From positions 1 through 30,246 of the forward strand of contig DATFFB010000081.1 in assembly GCA_035250485.1 (NCBI GenBank): 30,246 nt of DNA, written 5' to 3'. The stretch is from JACCTH01 sp035250485. Lineage in GTDB: Bacteria; Actinomycetota; Acidimicrobiia; Spongiisociales; ZC4RG35. Shown piece after piece: positions 6,517 to 14,821 of this stretch (position 1 is the stretch's first letter; each line of letters begins with the position of its first letter). The position numbers were made by a program, and so were the translations under genes. The notes beneath the pieces were generated by a model. The model worked only from the letters and a program-made list of their open reading frames with translations, ran no database searches and was not told where the DNA came from.

Positions 6517-7493
6517 GTGGGCTGGTCGTGATCATTGGCTCTGGGGAATTGGGCGAATCGATGCGGTCCACCCATCGTCTAGTTCTCGACCACACCGGCG
6601 CCGACTCGGTCACCCTCCTCGACACCCCTTATGGATTCCAAGAGAACGCGGAACCCCTCACCGAACGAATGGTCGCCCACTTCCGGAATGCCTTTGACGC
6701 CAAGGTCGAGGTAGCCAGCCTCCAGCGCCCTCATGCTTCCGCGGGTGAGCGCCAAGAATTTCTCGACGCCATCTCGCGCTCCCAGGTTGTCTTCGCTGGT
6801 CCCGGATCGCCGAGCTATGCGCTTCGAGTTTGGGAGGGCCTCGGAATGCGAGATGCATTCTCGAAGGTAATCGAACGAGGAGGGGCGGTAGTGATGGCCA
6901 GCGCGGCGGCCCTCACGCTTGGAAGAAGAGCTATCCCCGTCTACGAGATCTACAAAGTAGGAGAAGACCTGCATTGGATTGACGGGCTCGATTTGCTCTC
7001 GACTATGGGGTTGAAGACAGTGGTCGTCCCACATTGGAACAACCGCGAAGGGGGATTTCATGACACCAGTCATTGCTTCATCGGCGAGCGCCGGTTCCGC
7101 GCCCTCGTCCAGATGCTCCCCGCCGACATCTCCGTGATTGGAGTAGAGGAGCACACCTCCGTGCTGATCGATCCCGTGGCGGGATCGCTGCAGGTGATGG
7201 GAAAGGGTCGGGCATATCTCAATGACCAACCCATCGAGAATGGACGTGGGCTCGACACGCCGGCATCGCGGCCAGCCTTTGCCGATCTCTTCCCGGAAAC
7301 GCCAGGGCCGATCGAAGAACCGGAAGGTGAGGTCGCATTGATCGACCTCCTGGTCGAACTGCGAGCAGCGGCACGTGCCCGCAACGACTATGCCGAGTCA
7401 GACCGAATCCGGGATGCTCTTGCTCAACTCGACATCGAGGTTCACGATCATCCGCAAGGCCCCACCTGGAATCGACGACACGACCATGCTTAG
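6513..7493 (+). CDS. Peptidase S51/class I amidotransferase-like protein with CysRS-type C-terminal tail
   Basis: This 326-residue protein appears to join two modules. Residues 1 to about 225 resemble the peptidase S51/type 1 glutamine amidotransferase-like fold: VVIIGSGELGESM, SQVVFAGPGSPSYALRV, VVMASAAALTLG (putative Ser nucleophile region) and VVVPHWNNREGG. After a Pro/Glu-rich linker, residues 280-326 read LVELRAAARARNDYAESDRI then RDALAQLDIEVHDHPQGPTW, which closely mimics the extreme C-terminus of cysteinyl-tRNA synthetases. No aminoacylation domain is present. The start ATG overlaps the hydrolase stop and has GGAGG upstream. The end overlaps the next gene by 8 bp. Function is unknown; a role in peptide, amide or tRNA-linked chemistry is speculative. 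Confidence 0.72.
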   Translation: MSGLVVIIGSGELGESMRSTHRLVLDHTGADSVTLLDTPYGFQENAEPLTERMVAHFRNAFDAKVEVASLQRPHASAGERQEFLDAISRSQVVFAGPGSPSYALRVWEGLGMRDAFSKVIERGGAVVMASAAALTLGRRAIPVYEIYKVGEDLHWIDGLDLLSTMGLKTVVVPHWNNREGGFHDTSHCFIGERRFRALVQMLPADISVIGVEEHTSVLIDPVAGSLQVMGKGRAYLNDQPIENGRGLDTPASRPAFADLFPETPGPIEEPEGEVALIDLLVELRAAARARNDYAESDRIRDALAQLDIEVHDHPQGPTWNRRHDHA

Positions 7494-8403
7494 GACCTGG
7501 CTCACCGATCGATTCGATCTCGGACTTCCCTTGATCTCCGCGCCCATGGGCGGTGCCGCCGACGGGCGTTTTGCCGCCGAGGTGTGCCGCCATGGGGCGC
7601 TGGGAATGGTGGCGGCCGGAACCCGGGCAACTCCGGAATACATCCGGCAGGAAACGACGATGTTGGCAGCAAACCATGGCGCCTGGGGAGTGGGTCTGCT
7701 CGCCTGGGTTGTGGATCAAAAGCCCGAACTCATCGAAGCCGTCGAAACGGTGGCCCCGCCCCTGGTCTCGGTCAGCTACGGCAATTACGCGAGCCATATC
7801 TCGCGACTGCACGATGTCGGGGCCACGGTCACCACCCAGGTCAACTCGCTCGCGGAGGCGATGGCCGCAGCGGCCGCGGGTGTGGACTTTCTCGTTGCCC
7901 GCGGCGGTGAGGGGGGCGGTCATGGTCGGAATGAAATGGCCACGCTCCCTCTCCTGCAGGAGCTGCTCGAGAAGACCGATCTGCCCGTAGTGGCAGCGGG
8001 AGGGATTGCGACCGGGCGCGGTCTGGCGGCTGTGCTGGCCGCGGGAGCGGCCGGTGCCTGGGTGGGGTCAGCCTTTCTCGCTTGCGAGGAGATTTCGTGG
8101 CCCGATGCGTCGAAGAAACGAGTGGTGTCGGCCGACGACGGCGACACCATCTACACGACGGCCTTTGATGTCGGGCTCGGTCTGGCCTGGCCCGTCGGCT
8201 TTGGAGGTCGGGCCCTGGCCAACGACTACTCCGACCGGTGGCACGGCCGCGAAGAGGAGCTGGCCGATTCACCATCGCCTCCAGTGGGGGAAGAGGCGCC
8301 GATCTGGGCCGGGCAGGGGGTCTCCCTGGTCACGCGCCTTCAAACAGTTGCCGACGTGATCGCCGAATTCCGGGATGCCGAGAACTTGCTCCGAAGGTGG
8401 TGA
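7486..8403 (+). CDS. Nitronate monooxygenase/2-nitropropane dioxygenase-like flavoprotein
   Basis: This 305-residue TIM-barrel flavoenzyme belongs to the nitronate monooxygenase family, whose members use FMN to oxidise alkyl nitronates or act as NAD(P)H:quinone reductases. The typical motifs are PLISAPMGGAADG at the N-terminus, GALGMVAAG, DFLVARGGEGGGHG for phosphate binding, and PVVAAGGIATGRGLAAVLAA with GAWVGSAFLA. ATG at 7486 is chosen because it overlaps the upstream stop (ATGCTTAG) and aligns with the family's start; the frame is open back to 7375. The stop codon abuts the stop of the convergent FAD enzyme gene (8404), leaving no intergenic space. It is the last gene of the plus-strand series that begins at 4161. 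Confidence 0.87.
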   Translation: MLRTWLTDRFDLGLPLISAPMGGAADGRFAAEVCRHGALGMVAAGTRATPEYIRQETTMLAANHGAWGVGLLAWVVDQKPELIEAVETVAPPLVSVSYGNYASHISRLHDVGATVTTQVNSLAEAMAAAAAGVDFLVARGGEGGGHGRNEMATLPLLQELLEKTDLPVVAAGGIATGRGLAAVLAAGAAGAWVGSAFLACEEISWPDASKKRVVSADDGDTIYTTAFDVGLGLAWPVGFGGRALANDYSDRWHGREEELADSPSPPVGEEAPIWAGQGVSLVTRLQTVADVIAEFRDAENLLRRW

Positions 8404-9576
8404 CTAGATGATCCGGCTCGGGTTTTCAAAAAGCGGCTCCTGGTCGACGATCCGCTGAGGCCCGAGCCGGGAAAGGTCGAGTGAGGTCCTCCGGCCGAGA
8501 ATCAGCTCGGCGAGATGACGTCCCACGGCGTGGCAATGCTGGAACCCGTGACCCGAGAACCCGTTGGCCAAGAACAGTCCGGGCAAATCCGGCCACTCGC
8601 CGATAATCCCGTTGCCGTCGAGGGTGTTCACCTCGTAGAGACCGGTCCAGCCGGAAGCGAGATGCAGCGCCTCGAAAGCCGGCAGCTGAGTGGCGAGCTC
8701 GGGCCAGATTACGTCGCTGAATTTCTCACGTCTGAATGTGAAGTCGTAGCCCTTGGGATCGTCGGGTTGCGACCAACCAATCGCGAAACGGCCCTCGCCC
8801 TCGGGTAGCACGTAAAGGCCACTCGGCAGAAACGCGCTCGGAATGCCCCGATTGTCGAGGTGGGTGTCAATGACGTAGACGGTCCGCATCACCGGCTCGA
8901 CTGGAAGGTCGGCACCCGCCGTTGCCCCGAGCGGTGCACACCAGGCTCCGGTGGCGTTGACCACCTTCCCGGTCCTGATGACATCGCCCGTCGCCAGGGC
9001 GACTCCAGCCACCCGACCACGTTCGGCATTGATTGCCTTAGCTTCTCCGGTTATGAATTGCACTCCCAGCGACCGCGCCTTGCGCAAGTAACCGTGCAAC
9101 ACGGCGTTGGGATCGACCGACCCGTCGCGGGCGCCGTAGGTGCCGCCCACGTAGCCACCGCCTGCGTAAACGGGAAAACGGTTCCGAATGTCATCGACCT
9201 CAAGCCACTCCACATCGCACCCGAGGCTCCGTTGCCGGGCGAGACCGGCCTGCGCCTGGTCGATGCTTGATTCATCGGTGAGGAAGAGGTTGCCCTGATA
9301 ACGCGGGGAGGGCTCCGGTTTCCAATCTCCCACCGCCATCCGATCCGAAAAGCCCTCGATCGCTTCCAGCGCGAACTGCGACATTTGAATGTTTTCCTCC
9401 AGGTTGAATTGCACCCGGACATTCCCGTCGGAAAGCAAGGTGGAGGAGAACCGATACGTGGGGTCCTTCTCGACCACCACCACCGCAACGTTCGGTTCGA
9501 GAGTCTTGAGGTAATACGCGGTGGCCGAACCCATCGCCGCACCTCCGGCGATGACCACATCGGGACTTTCGATCAA
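8404..9576 (-). CDS. FAD-dependent oxidoreductase, DAO/FOXRED1-like
   Basis: The 390-residue enzyme has the DAO fold: an N-terminal dinucleotide motif (VVIAGGAAMGSATAYYL), an Arg/Gln element DGNVRVQFNLEENIQMS resembling FOXRED1-like amine oxidoreductases, GKVVNATGAWCAPLG, and the C-terminal LFLANGFSGHGFQHCHAVG flavin-binding segment. Relatives oxidise N-methylated or secondary amino acids such as sarcosine, dimethylglycine or D-amino acids. Unlike SoxB in this window, it lacks the covalent-FMN His motif ARHD. The start is TTG at 9576, overlapping the stop of the upstream ABC permease as TTGA, so it is the third gene of an exporter operon. The amine theme of the window supports a methylated amino acid substrate, but that is inference. 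Confidence 0.83.
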   Translation of the reverse strand: MIESPDVVIAGGAAMGSATAYYLKTLEPNVAVVVVEKDPTYRFSSTLLSDGNVRVQFNLEENIQMSQFALEAIEGFSDRMAVGDWKPEPSPRYQGNLFLTDESSIDQAQAGLARQRSLGCDVEWLEVDDIRNRFPVYAGGGYVGGTYGARDGSVDPNAVLHGYLRKARSLGVQFITGEAKAINAERGRVAGVALATGDVIRTGKVVNATGAWCAPLGATAGADLPVEPVMRTVYVIDTHLDNRGIPSAFLPSGLYVLPEGEGRFAIGWSQPDDPKGYDFTFRREKFSDVIWPELATQLPAFEALHLASGWTGLYEVNTLDGNGIIGEWPDLPGLFLANGFSGHGFQHCHAVGRHLAELILGRRTSLDLSRLGPQRIVDQEPLFENPSRII

Positions 9577-11126
9577 GCAGTGGCTCTCTCGAGGGCCCGA
9601 GCCTCACGGCGGCTCGGCCGGGCAGCCCGCACCGATCGACGCATCAAGCCCAAGGCCAGCAACGCCAAAACCAGCGCCAGCGCCAGCGCCCCCCCGATCA
9701 ACTCCCAACTAGGTGGCCTGCCCCAGAACGAGACTTCCTGCAGTGCTCGGATCCCATAGGTCGCCGGGAGCAGGTAGGAGACGGGCCGCACCGAAGGCAA
9801 AAGGCGATCAATCGAGATAAAGAAACCGCAAAAGAAGATTGAAACCAGCAGGGTGATCATTGCGTACTGAACGGCCTGGCTTTCCGTCTTGGCAAGAGCG
9901 GAAAGAATGAAGCCTATCCCCTGGGCGGCCAGGACCACGAGGAGCACCGCGAAGCCGTACCACAGCCAAGAGCCGGCCGGGCGGAAATCGAATGCGAAAA
10001 CAGCGGCGGCAGTGAGGGCGGCACCGACCAGGAGTCCAATAACGACGTTGGCCAGGTACTTGCCGGCAAGCATCTCGCCACCCGAGAGCGGTGATACTCG
10101 AAACAATTCGACCGCCCCCTGTGACCTCTCCTTGACCAGCGACAAGGCAGCGAAGGTCAGCGTGAGATGCTGGACGAGCAAGGAGACAACACCCGGTATG
10201 TAGAAGTGCATGTCAACTACATCGAGATCCCGATAGTTGACAGCCTGGCCCCGGAAGGGGCTCACCAGAACCGAAGGATCCATGGAGCGAAAGTCTTCGA
10301 GGACCGTTTCCAGCTCATCGAGCTCAGCCGTAAGCCTCTCGAGTTCCGCAACACGTTCTTGCCCGGTCGACCCTTCAAGGTCCTGCACCCGCGAGAGGGC
10401 GGCGTCGACTGGCCCCCCGCCTTCCTCGCCGCTCCTAGTCTGTTCGTTGACCCGATCAAGAACCGAGCTTGACGGCCCCATTTGCGCTGCCAAGTTGGCC
10501 AGGGCCGATTCCAGCTCGCTCCGCCCGCGTTCGAAGGCGTCGTCGTCTTCGCTCCGGGCGGCTTGCTCCATGGCTTCGACGGCCACTCTCGCCTCGGGGA
10601 GCGGCTCTTCCACCTGCTCGGCTTCTTGCTGACCCATCACCACCAGGTCCTGAAGCACTTCGCGATTCACTTGGTCGATAGCCCCCACCGCGAATAGCTC
10701 TACTACTCCCGACTCGAAGGGGTCGATTTGATCGTGAAGGATCGTGATCACCGCCTGCTCTCCGGAGCGAACCGTTTCCACGGCGTCTTCCGGAATCACT
10801 ATGGCGATGTTGGCTTGGCGCGAGTCGATCATTGCCGTCGCTTCATCGACGGTCGGCACCACGCCGACGAGATCGGCCTGCGCACCGAGGGCGGCCGCGA
10901 GGTCGTCGCTGCGCTCGCTGAGGCCGCTACCAGGAGGGGCGACCAGAACGGTTTTGAGAACCGGTGGGTCGGGGTCGAATCCGATCCCGAACAGAAACAG
11001 GATCAGGAACGGTCCGATAACGAGGGTAAGCAGCAGCCGCGGTTGCCGGAGCACTTCCATGACCTCCTTCTTGAAGAAGGCGTATCCGCGGGTGAACCCC
11101 CCGGAGATGCCGGCATTGCTAACCAT
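9573..11126 (-). CDS. ABC-2 type transporter permease (drug/lipid export family)
   Basis: The 517-residue membrane protein begins with GYAFFKKEVMEVLRQPRLLL and a first membrane helix (LLTLVIGPFLILFLFGIGF). A large extracytoplasmic region of about 280 residues follows, including a Glu/Ala-rich predicted coiled coil at about residues 150-290. Five more hydrophobic segments make up the C-terminal half, with the ABC-2 motif LVKERSQGAVELFRVSPLSG. The start chosen is ATG at 11126, overlapping the ATPase stop by 8 bp (ATGGTTAG); a longer frame to 11258 runs inside the ATPase gene and is not needed. It pairs with the ATPase gene upstream, forming a half-type exporter. The substrate cannot be deduced; coupling to an amine-oxidase-like gene is unusual. 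Confidence 0.86.
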   Translation of the reverse strand: MVSNAGISGGFTRGYAFFKKEVMEVLRQPRLLLTLVIGPFLILFLFGIGFDPDPPVLKTVLVAPPGSGLSERSDDLAAALGAQADLVGVVPTVDEATAMIDSRQANIAIVIPEDAVETVRSGEQAVITILHDQIDPFESGVVELFAVGAIDQVNREVLQDLVVMGQQEAEQVEEPLPEARVAVEAMEQAARSEDDDAFERGRSELESALANLAAQMGPSSSVLDRVNEQTRSGEEGGGPVDAALSRVQDLEGSTGQERVAELERLTAELDELETVLEDFRSMDPSVLVSPFRGQAVNYRDLDVVDMHFYIPGVVSLLVQHLTLTFAALSLVKERSQGAVELFRVSPLSGGEMLAGKYLANVVIGLLVGAALTAAAVFAFDFRPAGSWLWYGFAVLLVVLAAQGIGFILSALAKTESQAVQYAMITLLVSIFFCGFFISIDRLLPSVRPVSYLLPATYGIRALQEVSFWGRPPSWELIGGALALALVLALLALGLMRRSVRAARPSRREARALERATA

Positions 11127-12180
11127 CGTTGGGCTCGTCATCATTGAGGCGGCCGACCAACTCGACGAAGACGTCGTCGAAGGGCGGCAGGTAGGGCTCC
11201 GCCGTTTCGAGTTCGAGACCCTTCTCCTTGGCCCAGGTGCCGACGGCTGGTGAGACATCCCCGGCGTCCTCTACCACCAGCCGGTATTCCCCATAGCGCC
11301 TTTGATCCCAGTCGGTTGCCGAAGCCACCTTCACCATCTCCTCGATCTGGGCCGGATCGAGCGACGTCGCGAACTTGAGATCGAGTACTTCGCCGCCCAT
11401 TGCCTGACGGCGGAGCCCATCGGGGGTGTCGACCGTGAGCAGGCGTCCCTCGGCGAGAACGCCAACCTTGTCGCAATAGGCAGCCTCGCCCACGTACTGG
11501 GTGGTGATGAAGAGGGTGCGCCCTTGTTCCTTGAGCTCGAGGAAATGGTCCCAGAACTTGCGGCGGAGGACCGGATCGATGCCCGCGGTGGGCTCGTCGA
11601 GGAATAGAAGCTCGGGCCGGTGGATGAGAGTGGCGGCTAACGCCAACCGCCGCTGCATGCCTCCCGAGGCCTCGCGCAGCAACCGATGGCGATCATCCCA
11701 GAGCTCGACGAACCCCAGCGTCTCCTTGATGCTTTGGCGACGCGCCTGCCAGCCCATTCCGAACAGCGAAGCGACAAAGGAGAGGTTCTGCCGGATGGAG
11801 AGCTCGGGATAGAGCACCGAGAGTTGGGGCATGTACCCCAGGTCGGCCCTGGCTCTGCGATCGAATTCAACGGGCCGTTTGCCCAGCACGGCCAGTTGCC
11901 CGGAGTCGGGTCGCACTACTCCCGTCATCAGGCGGATCGTTGTGGTCTTGCCCGAGCCGCTCGGACCGATGAATCCAAAAATGGACCCTTGCGGTACCTC
12001 GAGATCGAGATCGAAAACGCCGACCCCCTCCTCGAACTCCTTCGTCAGGCGCTGGGTGGCGATTGCTAGCTCGGGTTCGGTACCCGCCCCTTCCGCAACC
12101 TCCGAGGGGTCGGCGGGTTCGGTTTGGGGAAGCTCCGTTACGGGAACAATGGCGTCGGTACGTTCGCTAACCAGGCTCAA
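11119..12180 (-). CDS. ABC-2 exporter ATP-binding protein
   Basis: This 353-residue ATPase should drive the permease encoded directly downstream. After a Pro/Glu-rich head of about 38 residues the domain shows Walker A (GPSGSGKTT), Q-loop region LGYMPQLSVLYPELSI, a degenerate signature (EASGGMQRRLALAATL, usually LSGGQ), Walker B LLFLDEPTAGIDP and the switch region, where TTQYVGEA replaces the usual His-containing motif. A C-terminal extension after residue 265 is common in CcmA/DrrA-type subunits. The first in-frame start is TTG at 12180, only 9 bp from the divergent gene, and the head has little conservation, so the true start may lie further in. Missing the canonical switch His is noteworthy but occurs in this family. 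Confidence 0.86.
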   Translation of the reverse strand: MSLVSERTDAIVPVTELPQTEPADPSEVAEGAGTEPELAIATQRLTKEFEEGVGVFDLDLEVPQGSIFGFIGPSGSGKTTTIRLMTGVVRPDSGQLAVLGKRPVEFDRRARADLGYMPQLSVLYPELSIRQNLSFVASLFGMGWQARRQSIKETLGFVELWDDRHRLLREASGGMQRRLALAATLIHRPELLFLDEPTAGIDPVLRRKFWDHFLELKEQGRTLFITTQYVGEAAYCDKVGVLAEGRLLTVDTPDGLRRQAMGGEVLDLKFATSLDPAQIEEMVKVASATDWDQRRYGEYRLVVEDAGDVSPAVGTWAKEKGLELETAEPYLPPFDDVFVELVGRLNDDEPNDG

Positions 12181-12189
12181 CCTCTCTCT

Positions 12190-13329
12190 ATGACCGAACC
12201 CCAGATACCCGATCGCGCCCGACCCGAAACAGAGGGGGTCGATGGCAACCGTTCGTGGGAACAGCTATGGCCTCCGCTTTCCTATTGGTCGCGGGCAGCG
12301 GTGGTCGTGCTCGGGGTTGTGATTGCGGTTCGGATCCTGGCGGCGCTGCAGAACATTTTGCTGATAGTGCTGGCGGCGTTCGTCGTGTCGTTGGGGCTCC
12401 AGCCGGCCATCCGCTGGCTGGAGGGCAAGGGCTTTCGGCGGGGCACGGCCATGGCAGTCCTCATACTGGCCGGACTGCTCGTCATGGCAGCAGCGGCATT
12501 GGCAGTGGTGCCGGTGATTGTCGACCAGGCCTCCCAAGCCGTCGGCCGCCTTCCGGAGATATGGGCAGACTTGCGCGAACGGAGCGGAGTGATTGGCGAT
12601 CTCGCGAACCGCTTTGACCTCGGGAGCGGCCTCCCGGTCGACTTCGATCCGGTTGCATTCGTCGGCCCGGTCCTACTGACGCTTTTCAATGTCATCACGT
12701 TGCTGTTGCTGACTCCCTATTTCGCGGTCAGCTTTCCGAGCCTGAAGCTGGCGGTATTCCGACTGGTCGCCCGCGACCGCCGCGAGGACTACGTGTACAT
12801 GGTCAATCGGGCCGTCGACCTCACCGCCAATTACATAATCGGCAACCTCATCATCAGCCTGGCGGCAGGAATCGTCGCCTTCATCGTCTTCACCGCGATT
12901 GGGCTCCCGTACGCCGTGGCCCTCGCCACCTGGGTCGGGTTGATGGACCTGATCCCCGCCATCGGGGCGCTGATCGGAATGATCCCGGCGCTGATAGTTG
13001 CCTCGCAGGTGGGAATGCGCGAGGTGGTGTTCGCCGTCATCTTCTTCGTGCTCTACCAGCAGTTCGAGAACTACGTCATTGCCCCCCGGGTCATGCGCAA
13101 GGCAGTGAACCTCAACCCGGCTCTGGTGGTGATCGCTTTGCTCGTTGGGGGCAGCCTCGCTGGCCTGGTGGGGGCGCTGCTCGCCTTGCCGGTGGCGGCG
13201 CTGGCCAAGGTCCTGGTCACCGAGTTCCTGGTTGAAAGCCGCCTCGAGACAGTACGCGAGGACGCTCCTGACGAGAATCTGGCCCGACGGCGTTTACGCG
13301 GCAGCCTGGGCAGCCGGCCCCTCCCCTGA
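12190..13329 (+). CDS. AI-2E family transporter (PerM/YdiK-like membrane protein)
   Basis: The 379-residue protein has about eight membrane helices in the AI-2E/PerM arrangement: two N-terminal helices (SRAAVVVLGVVIAVRILAAL and NILLIVLAAFVVSLGLQPAI), a central loop around VVPVIVDQASQAVGRLPEIW, and a C-terminal core with ATWVGLMDLIPAIGALIGMI and FFVLYQQFENYVIAPRVM, the latter being highly typical. Family members have been linked to autoinducer-2 export or sodium/proton antiport; which applies here is unknown. ATG at 12190 is preferred to the longer frame from 12124, which would overlap the divergent ATPase gene. There is no visible ribosome site, so translation may be leaderless. It converges on soxD. 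Confidence 0.85.
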   Translation: MTEPQIPDRARPETEGVDGNRSWEQLWPPLSYWSRAAVVVLGVVIAVRILAALQNILLIVLAAFVVSLGLQPAIRWLEGKGFRRGTAMAVLILAGLLVMAAAALAVVPVIVDQASQAVGRLPEIWADLRERSGVIGDLANRFDLGSGLPVDFDPVAFVGPVLLTLFNVITLLLLTPYFAVSFPSLKLAVFRLVARDRREDYVYMVNRAVDLTANYIIGNLIISLAAGIVAFIVFTAIGLPYAVALATWVGLMDLIPAIGALIGMIPALIVASQVGMREVVFAVIFFVLYQQFENYVIAPRVMRKAVNLNPALVVIALLVGGSLAGLVGALLALPVAALAKVLVTEFLVESRLETVREDAPDENLARRRLRGSLGSRPLP

Positions 13330-13337
13330 CCCCGCTA

Positions 13338-13387
13338 GTTCTTGCGTAACTTGGCGCCCTTTTTCCCGGGGGTTTTTACGCAAGAAC
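13338..13387. terminator. Long inverted repeat between converging AI-2E and soxD genes
   Basis: GTTCTTGCGTAA (13338-13349) is perfectly repeated in reverse as TTACGCAAGAAC (13376-13387), around a 26-nt spacer that contains separate runs of T, C and G. The right arm includes the soxD stop codon. It most plausibly acts as a bidirectional terminator or mRNA-end stabiliser for the ten-gene operon, although the stem is not particularly GC-rich and an operator role is possible. Confidence 0.5.
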
Positions 13388-13609
13388 GGAATCGGTGCGA
13401 GTGTCGCGCCGGACCGTGATCCAGCGACGGCATCCGTACTCGTGGAACCAACGCTCGGTGACTTCACCTTCGCGATTGGTGCGGAAGAACCCGCGGTCCA
13501 AGTCGATCGCTTCGGGGTCGGTCATCGTCTCGGGGACCGTCGGGATCTCGGCATAACGGAATTCCTCCACCGAGCGGAGTCCACAGTGAGGACAGGTCAG
13601 GAACAACAT
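13376..13609 (-). CDS. soxD: Sarcosine oxidase delta subunit
   Basis: The 77-residue protein is the small zinc-binding subunit of heterotetrameric sarcosine oxidase, the enzyme that demethylates sarcosine to glycine. It opens with MLFLTCPHCGLRSVEEFRYA, with a CxxC pair at C6/C9. The family's ending is also present: RWFHEYGCRRWITVRRDTRT, where Cys and Trp residues match the conserved HxxGCxRW motif. It is somewhat shorter than usual (about 90-100 residues). The ATG directly abuts the soxB stop codon, so the two are coupled. It is the last gene of the long minus-strand operon and its stop codon sits within an inverted repeat. Confidence 0.9.
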   Translation of the reverse strand: MLFLTCPHCGLRSVEEFRYAEIPTVPETMTDPEAIDLDRGFFRTNREGEVTERWFHEYGCRRWITVRRDTRTDSVLA

Positions 13610-14821
13610 CTACTGAGTTCCCGCCGACCCGCGATCGGAGAGGGTCCGATCGTTGATGAAGCGGTCGAGGCCAAAGGGAGCGATCAGGCTCGGCACCACG
13701 CCAGTGGCGATCAGCGCCGCCATCGCCTCGCCACCGGCGGGGATGGCCTTGAATCCCCACGTCCCCCAGCCGGTCGTGACCAGGAGACCTTCCACGTCGG
13801 TTAGTCCCATGACCGGCGAGTAGTCAGGGGACATGTCACACACTCCGGTCCACTGTCGCAAGACTTTCAGATCGGCCAAAAAAGGAAGCAGGACCAGAGC
13901 GCGACCGGCACACGAAGAGAGGAATCCGTAACTCGACCGATATGAGTAAGAGGGCTGCCGGTCGATCTCGGCGCCGATGAGGATCTCGCCGCGGGCAGTC
14001 TGGCTGGCATAGAACAACAACTCCGTCGAGGCGACGATCGCGTCGAGGCCCTGCTGGTAGTGGTTGGTCACGAAGGCTTGCAACGGATGGGTCCGAATAG
14101 GAAGACGGAGACCAGCCATGGCGGCGATGGTGCTGACCTGTCCACCCAACGCGAGGAGAACCGTCCGCGCTCCGATGAACCCGCGATCGGTCTCGACCCC
14201 GAGGATGCGATCGGCATCAACCCGGAGCCCGATCACGCGGGTGCGTTGATGGACCGCAACCCCCTCTCTCATCGCCGCCTCGGCCAGCGACCAGACCACG
14301 CGATCGTGGCGGGCGGTGGCCCCCCGGGGGTGATAGGAGGCTCCCAGCACCGGGTAGCGGCCGCCACCGGACAGGTCGATCTGGGGACAGATCGACCTGA
14401 TTTCCTCGGGACCGATGAAGACCGTATCCGAGCCGTATGCCTGGTTGAGGGCCGCGCGGGCGCGTTCCGCCCGCAGCCCCATCTCGGTGTGGGCGATCCA
14501 GAGCAGGCCCTTTTCCTTGTGCATGATCCAGCGCCCGGTTTCGTCCTCAAGCCGCTGGTAGAGCTCGAGGGAGTGCTGATAGAAGCGCACCGCCTCGGGC
14601 ACCCCGTAATTGGCGCGGATGACGGTGGTGTTGCGGCCCGAGTTGCCCGAACCGATGTAGCCGCGCTCGAGGACGGCGACGTTGGTGATTCCATGGCGCG
14701 TCGCCAGGTAGTAGGCCGTCGCCAACCCGTGGCCTCCGCCGCCCACGATCACGACGTCGTAGGAGGGTCGAAGCTCTTCCGGCCAACGCAAACGCACTTT
14801 CGACTCGACGAACTCGTTCAC
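13610..14821 (-). CDS. soxB: Sarcosine oxidase beta subunit
   Basis: The 403-residue flavoprotein is the catalytic subunit that binds FAD and covalent FMN and oxidises sarcosine. The FAD motif is DVVIVGGGGHGLATAYYLA, followed by GYIGSGNSGRNTTVIRANYG, a hallmark of SoxB. RGATARHDRVVWSLAEAA contains the His (of ARHD) expected to carry FMN. The C-terminal GLLVTTGWGTWGFKAIPAGG closes the flavin site. The start is GTG at 14821, which overlaps the soxG stop as GTGA; the open frame to 15022 has no support. Length equals the family norm (about 405). The electron route in this enzyme passes from FAD to the FMN shared with SoxA. Dimethylglycine or other secondary or tertiary amino acids are possible alternative substrates. 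Confidence 0.92.
   Translation of the reverse strand: MNEFVESKVRLRWPEELRPSYDVVIVGGGGHGLATAYYLATRHGITNVAVLERGYIGSGNSGRNTTVIRANYGVPEAVRFYQHSLELYQRLEDETGRWIMHKEKGLLWIAHTEMGLRAERARAALNQAYGSDTVFIGPEEIRSICPQIDLSGGGRYPVLGASYHPRGATARHDRVVWSLAEAAMREGVAVHQRTRVIGLRVDADRILGVETDRGFIGARTVLLALGGQVSTIAAMAGLRLPIRTHPLQAFVTNHYQQGLDAIVASTELLFYASQTARGEILIGAEIDRQPSYSYRSSYGFLSSCAGRALVLLPFLADLKVLRQWTGVCDMSPDYSPVMGLTDVEGLLVTTGWGTWGFKAIPAGGEAMAALIATGVVPSLIAPFGLDRFINDRTLSDRGSAGTQ

Noticed and set aside
9573..11258. Longer N-terminus for the ABC-2 permease starting at 11258
   Set aside because: The extra 44 residues are low-complexity and lie within the ATPase gene. The ATG at 11126 gives a normal short overlap and a natural start.
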